Shown: positions 35,481-48,100 of the stretch, in pieces
How positions within the stretch are numbered: the stretch's first letter is position 1
How the letters are laid out: each line of letters starts with the position of its first letter
NCBI GenBank assembly: GCA_903813345.2
Contig: CAIIXF020000009.1
Coordinates: 4,216,001 to 4,280,000 of the forward strand
Reading direction: 5' to 3'
DNA: 64,000 bases
From: Owenia fusiformis
Taxonomy: Eukaryota; Annelida; Polychaeta; Sabellida; Oweniidae
Position numbers and translations under genes: made by a program
Notes under the pieces: generated by a model
What the model was told of the DNA's origin: nothing
Databases searched by the model: none
What the model saw: only the letters and a program-made list of their open reading frames with translations

Positions 35481-36160
35481 ATCTTTTTGGTGAATTAAGC
35501 TTTTTCTGACTAATATTTTGTATCCTCCAAACATTACGATTTCAGCTGTGCATAATTTCAAATAATCATTTCGCGAAACGAACCTCATGCAATTGATTGT
35601 AATATAAATTCTCATTGTATCTAGTTTCTTAGTAGATTGAATGTGTTAAGCATGTGTTGGAGGATACAAATCATATGGACATAATAAAACGAATTGTTTT
35701 TATGAGCATGAAAACCATACAATCCCATTTTTTGAGCTGGTTGCAAACATACTTTAGTAACAAATTGGAAATTATCGAAGCACCTGATACATTATTTGTT
35801 ATGTTGTCTAAATTTATATTAGCAACCTTTCACTAAAGCTGTTTTTAAGAATTTATGAGCAATATTTGTATCGCATGGTCATGGTAACCAGTTGTGTTGA
35901 CATTAAAATAGCACACATTAGATGTCGTTGATATTAACACACATTGTGCACGCTTTGGTAGAATGACAGAATTTGAATATATTTTTGAAAATATCTATTA
36001 TCGTAAATTTGCCAAATCAGGGTATACCAATTCATATTAGTTATCTCCTTCGGGGCCCTAATAAAATATCAAAGATAAGAAAAGGACCCCGGAAAGAAGC
36101 AGGCAAATGTAAAACGTCAAAGAGTCACTAGCATGCTCATTCTTAGAATATATATTTTAG

Positions 36161-39100
36161 TGCTGGTTATGGATGCCATAACAAGGTGACGATGCCTCTA
36201 ACGGACGAGGACCAAGACACTGTAAAGTGTCGATGGGCAGTCGGGGATGAGTGCGGATCTGCTTGTAATTTGCTTCCAAATGCAGTCTTGGACCGAGTAT
36301 GTATTAGATCCTAACCTGCTACAAAAAAAATTAGTGTCGTTGTCTGGTTCTCCGCCACAAAAAATGAACATACTGTTTCTAAGTAATGACTCGATTGTAA
36401 CAGGGTTTATGCCTCTAAAATGGGGTCACACAAGGTTGCCTTCTAAATACATTTGTCTATATTTTCTTTGACAAAAATAAATATATATTGATGGTTTAGG
36501 AATAGGATGATATCCCTTTGTAAAGCCAATAGTGCACGTCCCCATGTTAAGTCAATACATCCTTGCTTAAATCCTCATTTTCGAAGTGAAAGCCCATGTT
36601 ACCGGAAAAATGTAACATAACCCAATGTGTAAGTAGGAACAGCGTGTAATAGTTGTTTTTTTTGGCGGACACCCGGAAAACAAACTCCTTATCAAGAGCT
36701 CTCAGAAAAATCAGACCAGGGACTATATACCCCATATAGATTATTCACAATTGCCGCTAGTCATATCTAGGAGAAGGGCTATGTAATTGCCAATGTATAG
36801 ATATATAATTGAAAAAATATTGAAAATTATCCTAATAAAAGCATCATCAAATTTCTAAAAATCCAAAATATCGTGTGATATTTAAACAAGGATAAGTGCC
36901 TCGTGAGTTTCAATGCGGGGGTCAACTATACGTCTGGAGGTTGGTACGTGGTCACCATCACTATCGAGGACTACCCCAAGAGTACGATATATGTTGGACG
37001 TGAGAGGAAAACACCCGCTCAACCATTATCATCCGTTCCACTTCAGGTATACAGCATTTTCATATCTTTCTTTTGATTATTTATATACCATATACATGTA
37101 CAACACACTGTTGGAGGTGAGTCGCATTATCATCTATTCCATTACTGGTTTTATACTATTTCTTTTTGTTGATTATTTATTCACACTATAATATTCTCCG
37201 AAAGGTGTCACATTGTTATAGCCACCATTATTGTGACTGGTGTCAATGGTTAGTGGTTACTAGTAGTTCATTTTGGTACCTTTTGCGGGTGGTTGTCATG
37301 TTAATGTTTTATTTGCCATTACATCGACTTTATAAATTCGATCTAAATATTATGTATATCATGTTTGAATCAAAGTCCATATTAATACCCATGTATTTCA
37401 ATAAACATCAACATATACAGCCAAGACGTGTGTCGCCTAATTTTAGGTGCTGATCACGACCCCTACATTCGCAGGGGGACAGGCTGCGTGTGATGCAAAA
37501 CCTGAATTTGTAACCCCAACATTAGCTGGAGATTCAAGAGTCCGTGTTTTACCAGCCGCAACATTTACGACAAAGATTTACGCTTCTTCCCCGATGTATC
37601 CAAATTCAAAGTATGTCAATTAATGCAAAAACATCATAATGGATTCAAGACATGTCAACTTTGTGGTTGATTGCGGATACAGATATCATTCTGTAAAAAA
37701 AGTCGGAAAGTGATTTAAGTGCAATAGCTTTTTAAGATAATCCCTTAAGTTTGTAATTTTACAATTATGTAATAGATTTATTCCGTTCCAGCGTTGTATC
37801 ATTTTCGTTTGTGTCACCCAGAGGCTTCATAAAGGGCAACTTACAAAATGATGACTTTGGGAGGAATAATGTCAAGGTTATTTCCGCAACATGGACGCCG
37901 ACGGTCGGTCAGGCTGGGGATAACCTATTTTGCTTCAAAGCGTTTGATTCAAATGGGTGAGTCTAGATGTTAGTAACGTTTTTCATGATATCAAAAATAA
38001 AAATATCCGTATCCATAAGTGTACCTAAAAGGACAAAGAAATTTTTTGAAAAGGGTAAATTGAAATTTCAGGATTATTTTTATATAATATCAGTCTTTAA
38101 GAAGTATATTTTCAACAAATCACAAAAATAATATTTAGAATATGGTAAAAAGTTTTGTTACAGTGATTCTTAACACATGTTGTCATTCTGACTCTTAAAA
38201 TGAGTAATTTTCAAATATTTTCACAAAACCTTGAATAAAATTCTGATTTATGTAGATACACTTAAATTGACTTGTCAGTATAAAACTACATTGTATCAGA
38301 GCATGCTCCACTAAGCAGATCGGCCATGCATAGATACTTTGCAATCCTGTTGTTTCAAAAGGCACCCTATTGTGTTCTTGTTTTTAAGAATGAATGACCT
38401 TCTGCAGTCAATGACAGATTGAGGTGCTTCCGCAGGTCAGACCCCCTCTGATTTCACCTTTATTGTTTAGTATTGACATTATTATATAGTTCAACATGAA
38501 ATGAAAGATGGTCCTGAGTGCGGAAAATATACAATTTGAAAGTATAGCAAAAAGTAGTTTAAAAAAATGAGGCCATATTGGATCTGCCAGACAACATTAA
38601 AGGAAACAAACTATCAGACAAGTATCAAATGGGTTAATTTATTTTTGATCTATCAGTCATGCATGCCTCTGAAAATGATACATTGCAGAGGGATTGAATC
38701 AATATCCATTAAGTCATTAAAGGGACACGGTTTGTAGAAAATTATCATGCTAATGAACACTCAAATATTTAATACAAAGAATCAAATGGGTCAATCTTCT
38801 TTTGATTCTTTAGTTATGCCCATCTCTGGAGTCATTATCCATTTAGCAATTTAAAGGGACATTGCTTTGAAGATAGTTCTCATCCTAATAAAATATTTTT
38901 AATAAAATATCAAAGGGTCAATATATTTTGGATTTATGAGCCATGCCTACCCCTTAAGATATTGACGTGTCGCAAAAAGGTCTTACACGCTTTGTTACAC
39001 ATTTTCGCTTTTTAACACCACAGAATGTGACGTCTTTTGAGAAAAATGTACACATATGAAAATCCTTTCGTCCTCCACATTTGCCTCTATATCTCCAAAT

Positions 39101-42100
39101 ATTTAAGGCGAATAACTCTGATATCGTATATGTATTAACAATGGGATAGGAGCATCATAAAACACGAATCAATTGATATTTTAGGTGAAATAAATATACG
39201 TTTTGCTGTGCTTGAAAATAGGCGAATGGCCTAAATTAGCCCTATTTTAATGAATTTTGAAAACCTTTCGTCCTCCACTTTTCCACATACAACAGAAAAC
39301 ACATACTTTTGCAAACAAAATCAACTATTTATTAATAAACTAGAGTTTAAGAGCAAAATAATCATGTATGATTTATAAAAAATTGATCTCGTATTTTTTG
39401 TTTAATGTACACCTGAAAGGTTGAAGGGAACAAAAAATGAGCAAAAAAGGTCGCTGTCAACAGATTCTATTTTTCAAACTCTAAACTTCTATCTACCTTT
39501 ATCAAGACGAAAAATATGTATACTAGTCATATATTCTTTGAGTTATGAGCGTTTAAAGACGAAACATAATTCAAAATGTAACGTGTCAACAGGGGATATT
39601 TGCCAGATGTTTTGGTAAAAAACTCTTTTTTAAAAAAGAACGCACAAGAATCGCGAACGGAGTGTAGTTGATCTAAAAACTTCATCGAAACAGCTTTAAA
39701 ATGATGTATAACTTTAATTAGAATATTATTTTATAATCCGGGGAATCAAAGTTACATTCACGCGATACCCTTAAAAACAAATGCGCCACCTTTTTGCGAC
39801 ACGTCATTGCAGAGAGACTGAACTATTTAGCCATTTAAGGGGACACTGCTTGTAAAATAGTTCTCCTCCCAAGAAACAAATCTACTTTTTATTCATAATT
39901 CATGCCTGACCCTGAAGATGATATATTAGCGGGGGACTGAATCAATATCCATTTACCCGTTTCAAGAGACACTGATTGTAAGGTACACTCCCCTCCATAA
40001 GTTTGGCAACCTTTTTTCCCCCATTGAACAACGTGTTAAAGCCTCTTTACCTTTGAATTTTTATTTACTTAACCTGCTATGAAAATACTTCTACTATTGA
40101 TGGAAACGTAATTTGGCTTTAATTCCAATACCTCCAAATTTTCTCAATTTTTTCCTAAATTGCATTAGGTCGAAAATTGATGATAAATTTGATGAATTTT
40201 GGAAAATCGACATTCCCATGTTAACCAATGGGAAATGGTAGGTTTGCCGCAAGTCATATGACAGAATATCCATCCATCCGAGTCCTTGCAAAAAATACGA
40301 GTCAGGCAGGCAATTGAATTTGCTAACTTTATTTAACAAAAAAATGATATGTTTCTTCAGGTTTAACAAAGTTATAAGGCTTTAAAGTCAAAATTGTTTT
40401 TCAAAACACCTCTCCCATTGAAATAACACAGGAGGCGAAAAATTATTTTCAAAAATGACTTTGAAGCGCTGTAACTTTAATATTCATCAAATAAACTAAA
40501 CACTTGGTGTTCATAAAAGTTAGACAATTCAATTTTCTATATAAAAATATTTTTTGTTGAATCTTTAACTGAAAAGATATCCTGATTTCTGATTTGCCCC
40601 GAACCCTCCATTTCCCATTGGATTACATGGGAATGACGATTTTCAAAAATCCATCAAATTTATCATCAATATTCGACCTATTGTAATTGAGGAAAAAAAT
40701 TGAGAAAATTTGGAGGTATTGGAAATAAAGTCAAGTTACGTTTCCATCAATATTATAAGTTATTTCACCGCCGGTTAAGTAAATAAAAATCCAAACGTAG
40801 AGAGGCTTTAACACATAGTTCAATGGGGAAAAAAGGTTGCCAAACTTATGGAGGGGAGTGTATTTCTCAACCAATGAGGCTAATGGGTCAATCTATGTTT
40901 CATTCTTCATTCAATTGCGTACCCCGCAAGATAATATATTACCGAGGGACAATATCAATGAAGCTGTTTAAAGGGACACTGCTTGTAAGGTAGTTCTCAC
41001 CAAAAGAAGCAAAGGAGTCAATCAATCCAAAAGATGATATATTGCTGAAAGACGGAATCAATATCTATTTAGCCAATAAAGGGACACTGCTTGTAAGATA
41101 GTTCTCATCCCAAGTCACACTAAAATGTTTTATTTCATAAGAGTTATATGTAACTAATACAATTGATAGATTAAAAAATACCCCACCCCCTTGTTTGATA
41201 GCAAAACGATGGGCTTAAAACTGACGAAAAACTACCTTTCATGCACCTTTTCAATTCTAAAAAACAATCATTTGACTTTATACCTTTAGCTTCAATTGAA
41301 TTATTCTTTGAAAATGCCAAATAAATATATCATATATTGGAAAGTCACCACTAGATTTTTAATATTTGAGTTGAATACCTCGGTTTTGTGTTTTCAATAT
41401 GTTGCCATTTGTGTCTTACCTTTAATAATGATGTTTAATATGTCCTCCAAATTGGATATCCTAGGTTAAACCTACTGCATACCAACTGAGGTGATAATGG
41501 TACTTTTGCTGAGATTCAAGATTTAAATTCATTGATATATAACGTTTTTAGGGGTTATTTCATGACTTAAATGCACTGAATGACCTTAGTTTTAATTCAT
41601 ATGGCCTAATTTTGTTTCGGATGTGTTCATAATTGATAAATGTAAATATTTCAATGTTATATTCAATGAAAACTTTTGGGGCATCTTTAGGTACATGGGG
41701 TAACGGATTCTTTCTCCAGGTGTTCTAACTGAGATAGCATAAGCGTATTTCCAGAGACGCCAATTTATACAATGCATATTTGACTTATACTGTGACATCA
41801 GTAGCATAAAGGTGTTCAATACACCCATAATACGTTTGTAAAACAATGATGGTTGTATTATCTCTTGTAGCGCTGCGTCTGAGTCAAGGTGCATCACGAT
41901 AGCTGCATACGGTAAGCTAGTGAATGTTTTTTTAATTTAAAATCTATTTTCATATCATTTTAAAATTTTACAATTACACTACAATGTTTCTTTTATCAAG
42001 TTCTGTTTCAAAATTATGTAAAATATTATTATTTTGGTACAATTCCAACTAGTTAATGCTCGATATAGTTAGTAGCCGGGCCAGAACAAGTCATATATAG

Positions 42101-45100
42101 TGCTGGTATATATTAATTGATCAGTCGTTTAATTGGCATATTTTCTTGAATTTTAAAAATTTAATGTCCCCATCTCCCACAAACTGCAGAAAAGTATACA
42201 CCATAAATCATTTATACCAAATTGAGTGTCTCCAAGGCTTCACACCAGCGTTTGCATAATGCATTTGTCACGAGTTTGAGCTGAAATTTCGCCAAAATGA
42301 AGTAGGCTAAGGGTAGTCTCTGCCAGGTTTGTTTATTGTGGTAATCTTGTAAGTGCTCAGAAGCAAATAATGCATGTGCGCAAAATTTTTTCTTATTTTT
42401 ATACATTACTTTATTTATTTATATCAGTAAAATATTTTACACAAGAACTCCTCGATCGCCTTTCAGCATTATAGAGGAGCAAATAAACACAAATAATATA
42501 ATATAATAGCAAATGTGTGCTGGTCAGGCACATGAGTTTCCTGGGTCTTGCGTGATATCAGGTCTGGAAGCCGGGTCGGTACTCGTTAGGTTTAGAGAGC
42601 CAAATTGTTGGTGTGAAGAAAAGTTGCAACAGTTGTCAAAATAAGTGGATTTTTATCTAGGGAGATGTCAAGACTTCCATGCTTAAATAAGTTCAAGTAA
42701 TAATTTTGATTTCTATGTTCAATTTGTGCTATTTCATTGATATCTTTAAATAAATTTTCTCTGTCTGCAGTTAATAGTAGACAGTGAAAGAAAACATGTT
42801 TCAAGGTTTGGGGAAGTCCACATGTACAATTAGGAGTATCAATAAAATTAAAGTTGTGAGCATATAACTGGGCTTTAAACAGGAGATCAGCTCTAAGTCG
42901 ATTAATGATAATTTCATGATTTCTTGAGATGTTGAGTTGGCTTGTAGATATAGTTTGAACATTAACTATTTTGAACATTTGATTATTTATTTGAATTTTT
43001 CGCCGGGTTTCCAGAGTAGGCCACTGAAGTAGAGAAAGCACCTCATCGAAACTGCTTCCAAGGAGACAACCAGAGCAAGATAGTGCAGCTTGATAGTATA
43101 ATCTGTCTAGTCTTTGAAGGAGGTACTTAGGAGCTGTATTGTACAGGACAGTTCCATATTCAAAATGTGGACGAATGAAAGAATTAAAAATAGTTCCAAT
43201 GTGTTTAGAAGTCATCATATTTTTGAGTGCCTTTAATGGACCAAGCATTTTACTAATTTTGTCAAAGATATCATTTATATGCTGTCTATGAGTTAGACAA
43301 GGGTCAAAAGTATAACCAAGATGTTTGTGCACATTGACTCTCTCAATTTCCATATTATTTAAAGTAGATGAACTAACATTGTCTAGTTTCATTTTGGATC
43401 CGTGAAAAATGATTTCACAACTTTTTTCAGGCTTAAACTGTAAGCCCCATGTTTTCGACCAAAGCTCAATATTCTGGAGACTCAAGTTCACAGTATTATC
43501 AATTTGATGAGGATTCTTAGGATCGCGCAAATAGGTGTGCGCAAAATAATTAAATAATCTGATTGGTTTGAACTTTGCTGCACATGCGCACAATGTGTGC
43601 CATGTTTTTTAAAGTGATTTTGTTTCGTTTCATGTAGTTTGCGTTTCAGTGCAACTTCCGCAAAAATGGCGGACCATGTACAGAATTAACAGGTAAAATC
43701 ATAGTTTTTACCTATAATAGCAAATTTTTTGTTTTATTTGTGCATTCTATCTATCAGATAAGAGTCTCAGGGGTATGTAGGCAAATTCATTTTGGTAGGA
43801 GCACTCTGTTAAGTTTGAAAACGAACCCTTTACTATTATATATCAGCACTATACCTCCTTTTTCCTGATACCTTTTTCAATTCTCAATACTTTTTCAGGA
43901 AACGTTCACCGGATAAACTTAAAAGCATGCCTAGCATACTACATCTTTTGTTTAAGTCATAATCAATTTTCAAGAATTTCCAATATACTATCATTTCAAC
44001 TTTTTAAAAATGATGGCCAATTTCTGTAAAGGTATCGTTTTGTGGGAAATGGAGAACAATTCTAGCAGTTGTTGATTTTGAGTGCTAGCTCGTGTACTGG
44101 CTAATGTACATGCATTTTTCATGTATTTCTTAGAATGGAATAGTAAAATGATATGAATTATGTATAATCAATTAAAGATATGCTGTGCAATCGAATGTCT
44201 TTCTGCTCCTTATCACTGACGCTTAGATATTTGAATTTATTGTCCTAATCTCTTTGTGTAGCTGAGGAAAAAATGTATCTTTTGAACGGCAAGAAGATAG
44301 TTATTATAGATGCCGTAGAAGGTCAGAATTCAAGAACCAGGTCAATGCACAGGTACTCTGTTAAACTAAGGTAACAAATGAAAATGGTTATGTCATTTAA
44401 AATATGATTTTGATTGGAATAAAGAATGTACTTATTCCATATAGAAAAAAGATGTTTATCATTTTCAAACAAAGGACGCAAAATTGCTATCTACGCAGAA
44501 TATGGTCATCCTTTTTGAAAAGTGTAATTATAAAGAATATTGACGATGCGTTGAACAAAATATTATGTATGTTAGGAATGTTTGAAAGTTTATCCAGTGA
44601 AAATTTCATGACGAATTATCGAGAATGAAAAAGTTAGTAGGAAAAATAGTTTTATGACTTGTTTTGTACCGGCTACTATTATACTGTAGTTCCCTCTTTT
44701 GAGAAGAAATATGCACTGGCTGATGCTAATGATCGTTTCCTTAAAACTATGATACCTTTGCAATACCGTCTAATGGTGTAATCGTATACTAATATTAGCA
44801 TTTGAGTCTTCCTAAAGCGGTATATATTATTACTATTAGACATCGATTATAACCTTAAAAATAAAGCTAAATCTTTCGGGTGTCTCAAATTTGAATCGCT
44901 TTTTGACAAGTATTTTCTCAGCAATTGATTACTCTTTATTGAAATATCTATAAAATACAAATATGAAAGAAATCAGGTGCCAAAATATGATCTGTCCAAA
45001 TTTTCAGTTTAGAGGGAGTGATTAGCGGTGAGGCTTATTGCGAAACTGTTTCAAGGTGAAAGGTTTGGTCGGAAGATTAATCAGAAAGACATTTAGAACA

Positions 45101-48100
45101 AGAGTTAAGATTCAGAGTCATGTTACTGTTAATAGACCTATCAACAAAAATACACTACATCCAACATGCATCAAAGGACAGGGTAACTATGTCATTGGCA
45201 TACATTTCTGATTGGAATAATGTTCTTTCAGACTAATACGAGGGGTGATCAATAAGTAATGGACGCTTTTTTACACAGATACTTTTTATGGACCAATCCC
45301 TTTGATTTTCCTACCAGTGATACATCATTCAATTATTTATCGATTCTGAAGATTTGAAGACAAAATATATAATAAATGTTGATCTATTCTTATTTCCGTG
45401 AAGGAGGTATAGGTACCCCGGGACCGACATTTACGTCACATATTCAGTTTTTAGCCAGTTTGGCAAATTTTAGTGACATTTAAACTTTCTTTTTTATATG
45501 CAACAAGTGTTGTGTTGTTTGAAATATTTTGCTGACTGGTTACACGTAAACAGTAAGTGGTGTGATATCAGAGTGTTGTATGGTCGGGGTTTGCAGGTCA
45601 ATTTGAGGAAGCATTGTGGAAGAAGGGGTTGGTGAGAGAAGGAAACACCCCACTCCATATAGGCAGTTCACCTGCCCACATATCTCAAAATGTTCAGAAA
45701 ACAATATCCATGGAACTCAAAATTGAGCCCTTGGCCAATTCACCATATTGTCCAGATCTTCCCACATGTGACTTATTTATTCCTACTACTAATACTACTA
45801 ATTTCTATAGAGAAGGGACGCAGGTTTATAGACATTGATGAAAAAAAACGTGCAACTGCATCTTGCTACCATGTCAGAGAATGGATTCAGCCTTGTCTCA
45901 CAATATTGAGTTAAGACGATGAGGAATTGTGTACATATTGCACTTGATGTAGAGGGCCCTGTAGAATGAAGGTGGCATGAATACCACATAGTGATGATAA
46001 AATATTCAAAATCAACTATGGCATAACAAAATGGGGTAATTCATGACCATAATGGTTTGTTTTGTTTAGCCTGCATCCAACTGCGTTGCAAGTTAAACAA
46101 GCTAAAATAACTTCAGAATGTTTAAAGTAAATGTCGGTCCCTGGTGTAAAAGGGTAGGTGGTCCTATCAACTTTTGGTCCTACTCTCTATTGATTTATAT
46201 GGTGACCTAATCACAATTATTTTCCTTATTATTTATACACAGTCAGGGCCGTAAGGAAAGGGGACCATAATCCCCAGGGGACTATAATTTCTTTTACACC
46301 GGGGTACCTAAACCCCCTTCACGGAAATAAAGATATATCAAAATATATAACATGTTTTGTTTTCAAATCTTCAGAGTTGATAGATAATTGAATGATATAT
46401 CACTGGTTAGAAAATCGAAGGTATTGGTCTATAAAAAGTATCCGTGTAAAAAAGCGTCCATTACTTATTGATCACCCCTCGTATAAGGGGATTTTCTATT
46501 GATATTGGATTTTTGGTATGCATTTTCAAATTTTCAATTTTGAGTCACCTATTGCTGGGAAAATTTTCGTCAAAATGCGATTAATTTTTTGAGACACCCG
46601 ATATTATATACTAGAATGCCACAGGATTTTAACACACTTGTACATGAACAAGAAGTTGTATCACTGTATAATTATAAAGTACTCCACACCATAACACAAC
46701 ACAGCATAATATGTGATTTAATATACGACTGTATTTTAGATTTTGATGAATGCCTCAGTGGCCCGTGTCAAAATGGAGCAACGTGTGTTGATGGAGTGAA
46801 TAGGTACTCTTGCAACTGCATTCCTGGTTTTGTCGGTAAGACCTGAAATACTGTCATCTATAAAATCAAAGTACATGTAATGACTGATGAATGAAAATGC
46901 TTTCTTTTTTTACTCAGATATCAATCATGATATATTAATTGTTAGAGCCTCCATATAAAGTTTAAAGAATTTTAGCCTTTATTGTTGTCTTTCCCAAATG
47001 AATGCTATCAAAGTGTGATAAGTGAAACCTTTGAAGGATTTTTTGTTCGAAAATTTTGAATTTATTTAGTAATAACTTTTACAGGTCACACGTATCTTTC
47101 AATAAGCGATAATTTACACAAAAGCATAGCATTCATTCTCACGTGTTTTTGCAGAAAATAAAGAAAATTGGTTCATGGAAATGGTTCAGAGAAAAATGCA
47201 ATCCAAAAATTTAGGTCTCGTACAAAGCAATGGTACAATAATATTTAGAACATAGTATATCCCTCCTTATAACCTGGTTAGTCAATCAACATCGGCTTAT
47301 TTTTGAAGTTCAACATGTTTAGAAAAGATTGACATAGATTTTTTCAATTATAATTTAAAACGTTTTTGCCATCTGAGTGATGTCATGACGACATCACTTA
47401 GGTTGCACATCTTTTGATATGCTTAAACATTGAAGTGCCACATTAGATATGACATTTTATTATGGAAATAGTGTGTCCTTTGTTCAACCTTTTCATTTTC
47501 AAACACAACATTGGGAATTAAAATGGCCGAAAATTCTACCCCTTGGCAAAAGCAGGGTACGGGCCTGAAACCTATGCCACAAACATTATAATGCTAAGCT
47601 TTACTGGTCAATGCGTTATAATATGTATTTCATATGATTACCTGTATATACTAGGCATTCACTGTGAAACTGATGTTGATGAATGTTCAAGTATCCCATG
47701 TCAAAACGGTGGAACATGTGCAAACCTCATCAACGAGTACAAGTGTAGCTGTAAGCCAGGGTGGGTGAAATTTCATTTTTATATCTATGCATCATATTTT
47801 ACTTACAGGCTAGGGTGATACCATATACGATAATTTTGAAACTGCTGTTGATTTTATGTGACATTATAAGCAAAACAAGCTGCAGTGGCTGAAGCTTTAC
47901 GACACCAATCGGTTTATCAATCAAAATATGTTCATATCAGGCGGTCATCTAAGGCTTTAACATTACCACGGTCATGACAGGCCTTGCAATATAATATAGC
48001 ATTGTCACGGTTATATCAGGCTATCACGATAACACTACCACGGTCATGGCAGGATCCTTGCGAAACTTAAAAACACTTAATAACATGGTGTCTCAAGACC

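Larger units (their letters stand above)
38590..41130 (+). repeat. Degenerate tandem array, roughly 110-150 bp units, split by two transposons
   Basis: Units share AAAGGGACACTGCTTGTAAG, a TAGTTCTCATCC segment, a GGGTCAATCT segment, then GATGATATATTGC and GACTGAATCAATATCCATTT. About seven units are recognisable. Element 3 copy C interrupts one between GATATT and GCAGAG. A Tc1-like element interrupts another at TGTAAGGTA. The array lies in the EGF gene intron between exons 37956 and 41871. Confidence 0.75.
45239..46481 (+). mobile_element. Internally deleted mariner with TIRs of about 200 bp
   Basis: The ends CGAGGGGTGATCAATAAGTA and the inverse TACTTATTGATCACCCCTCG are perfect, with TA on both sides (45237-45238 and 46482-46483). 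The inverted arms extend about 200 bp, to GTACCCCGGGACCGACATTT. The right arm is interrupted by a 159-bp element (46142-46300). The middle holds a broken transposase piece. The tips match the mariner style CGAGGGNTG...AAGTAATG. The element sits in the EGF gene intron just before exon 46740. Confidence 0.9.

Noticed and set aside
36913-37191. A separate 92-residue protein
   Set aside because: It is an out-of-frame reading over the exon 36891-37046 and adjoining intron; the in-frame exon joins its neighbours in correct phase.
38590-41130. CRISPR-like array
   Set aside because: The repeats are long, degenerate and contiguous with no unique spacers, and the host is an animal.
43536-43593. N-terminal extension of the truncated LINE frame
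   Set aside because: These codons lie in the target duplication and flanking DNA beyond 43535, so they are not LINE sequence.
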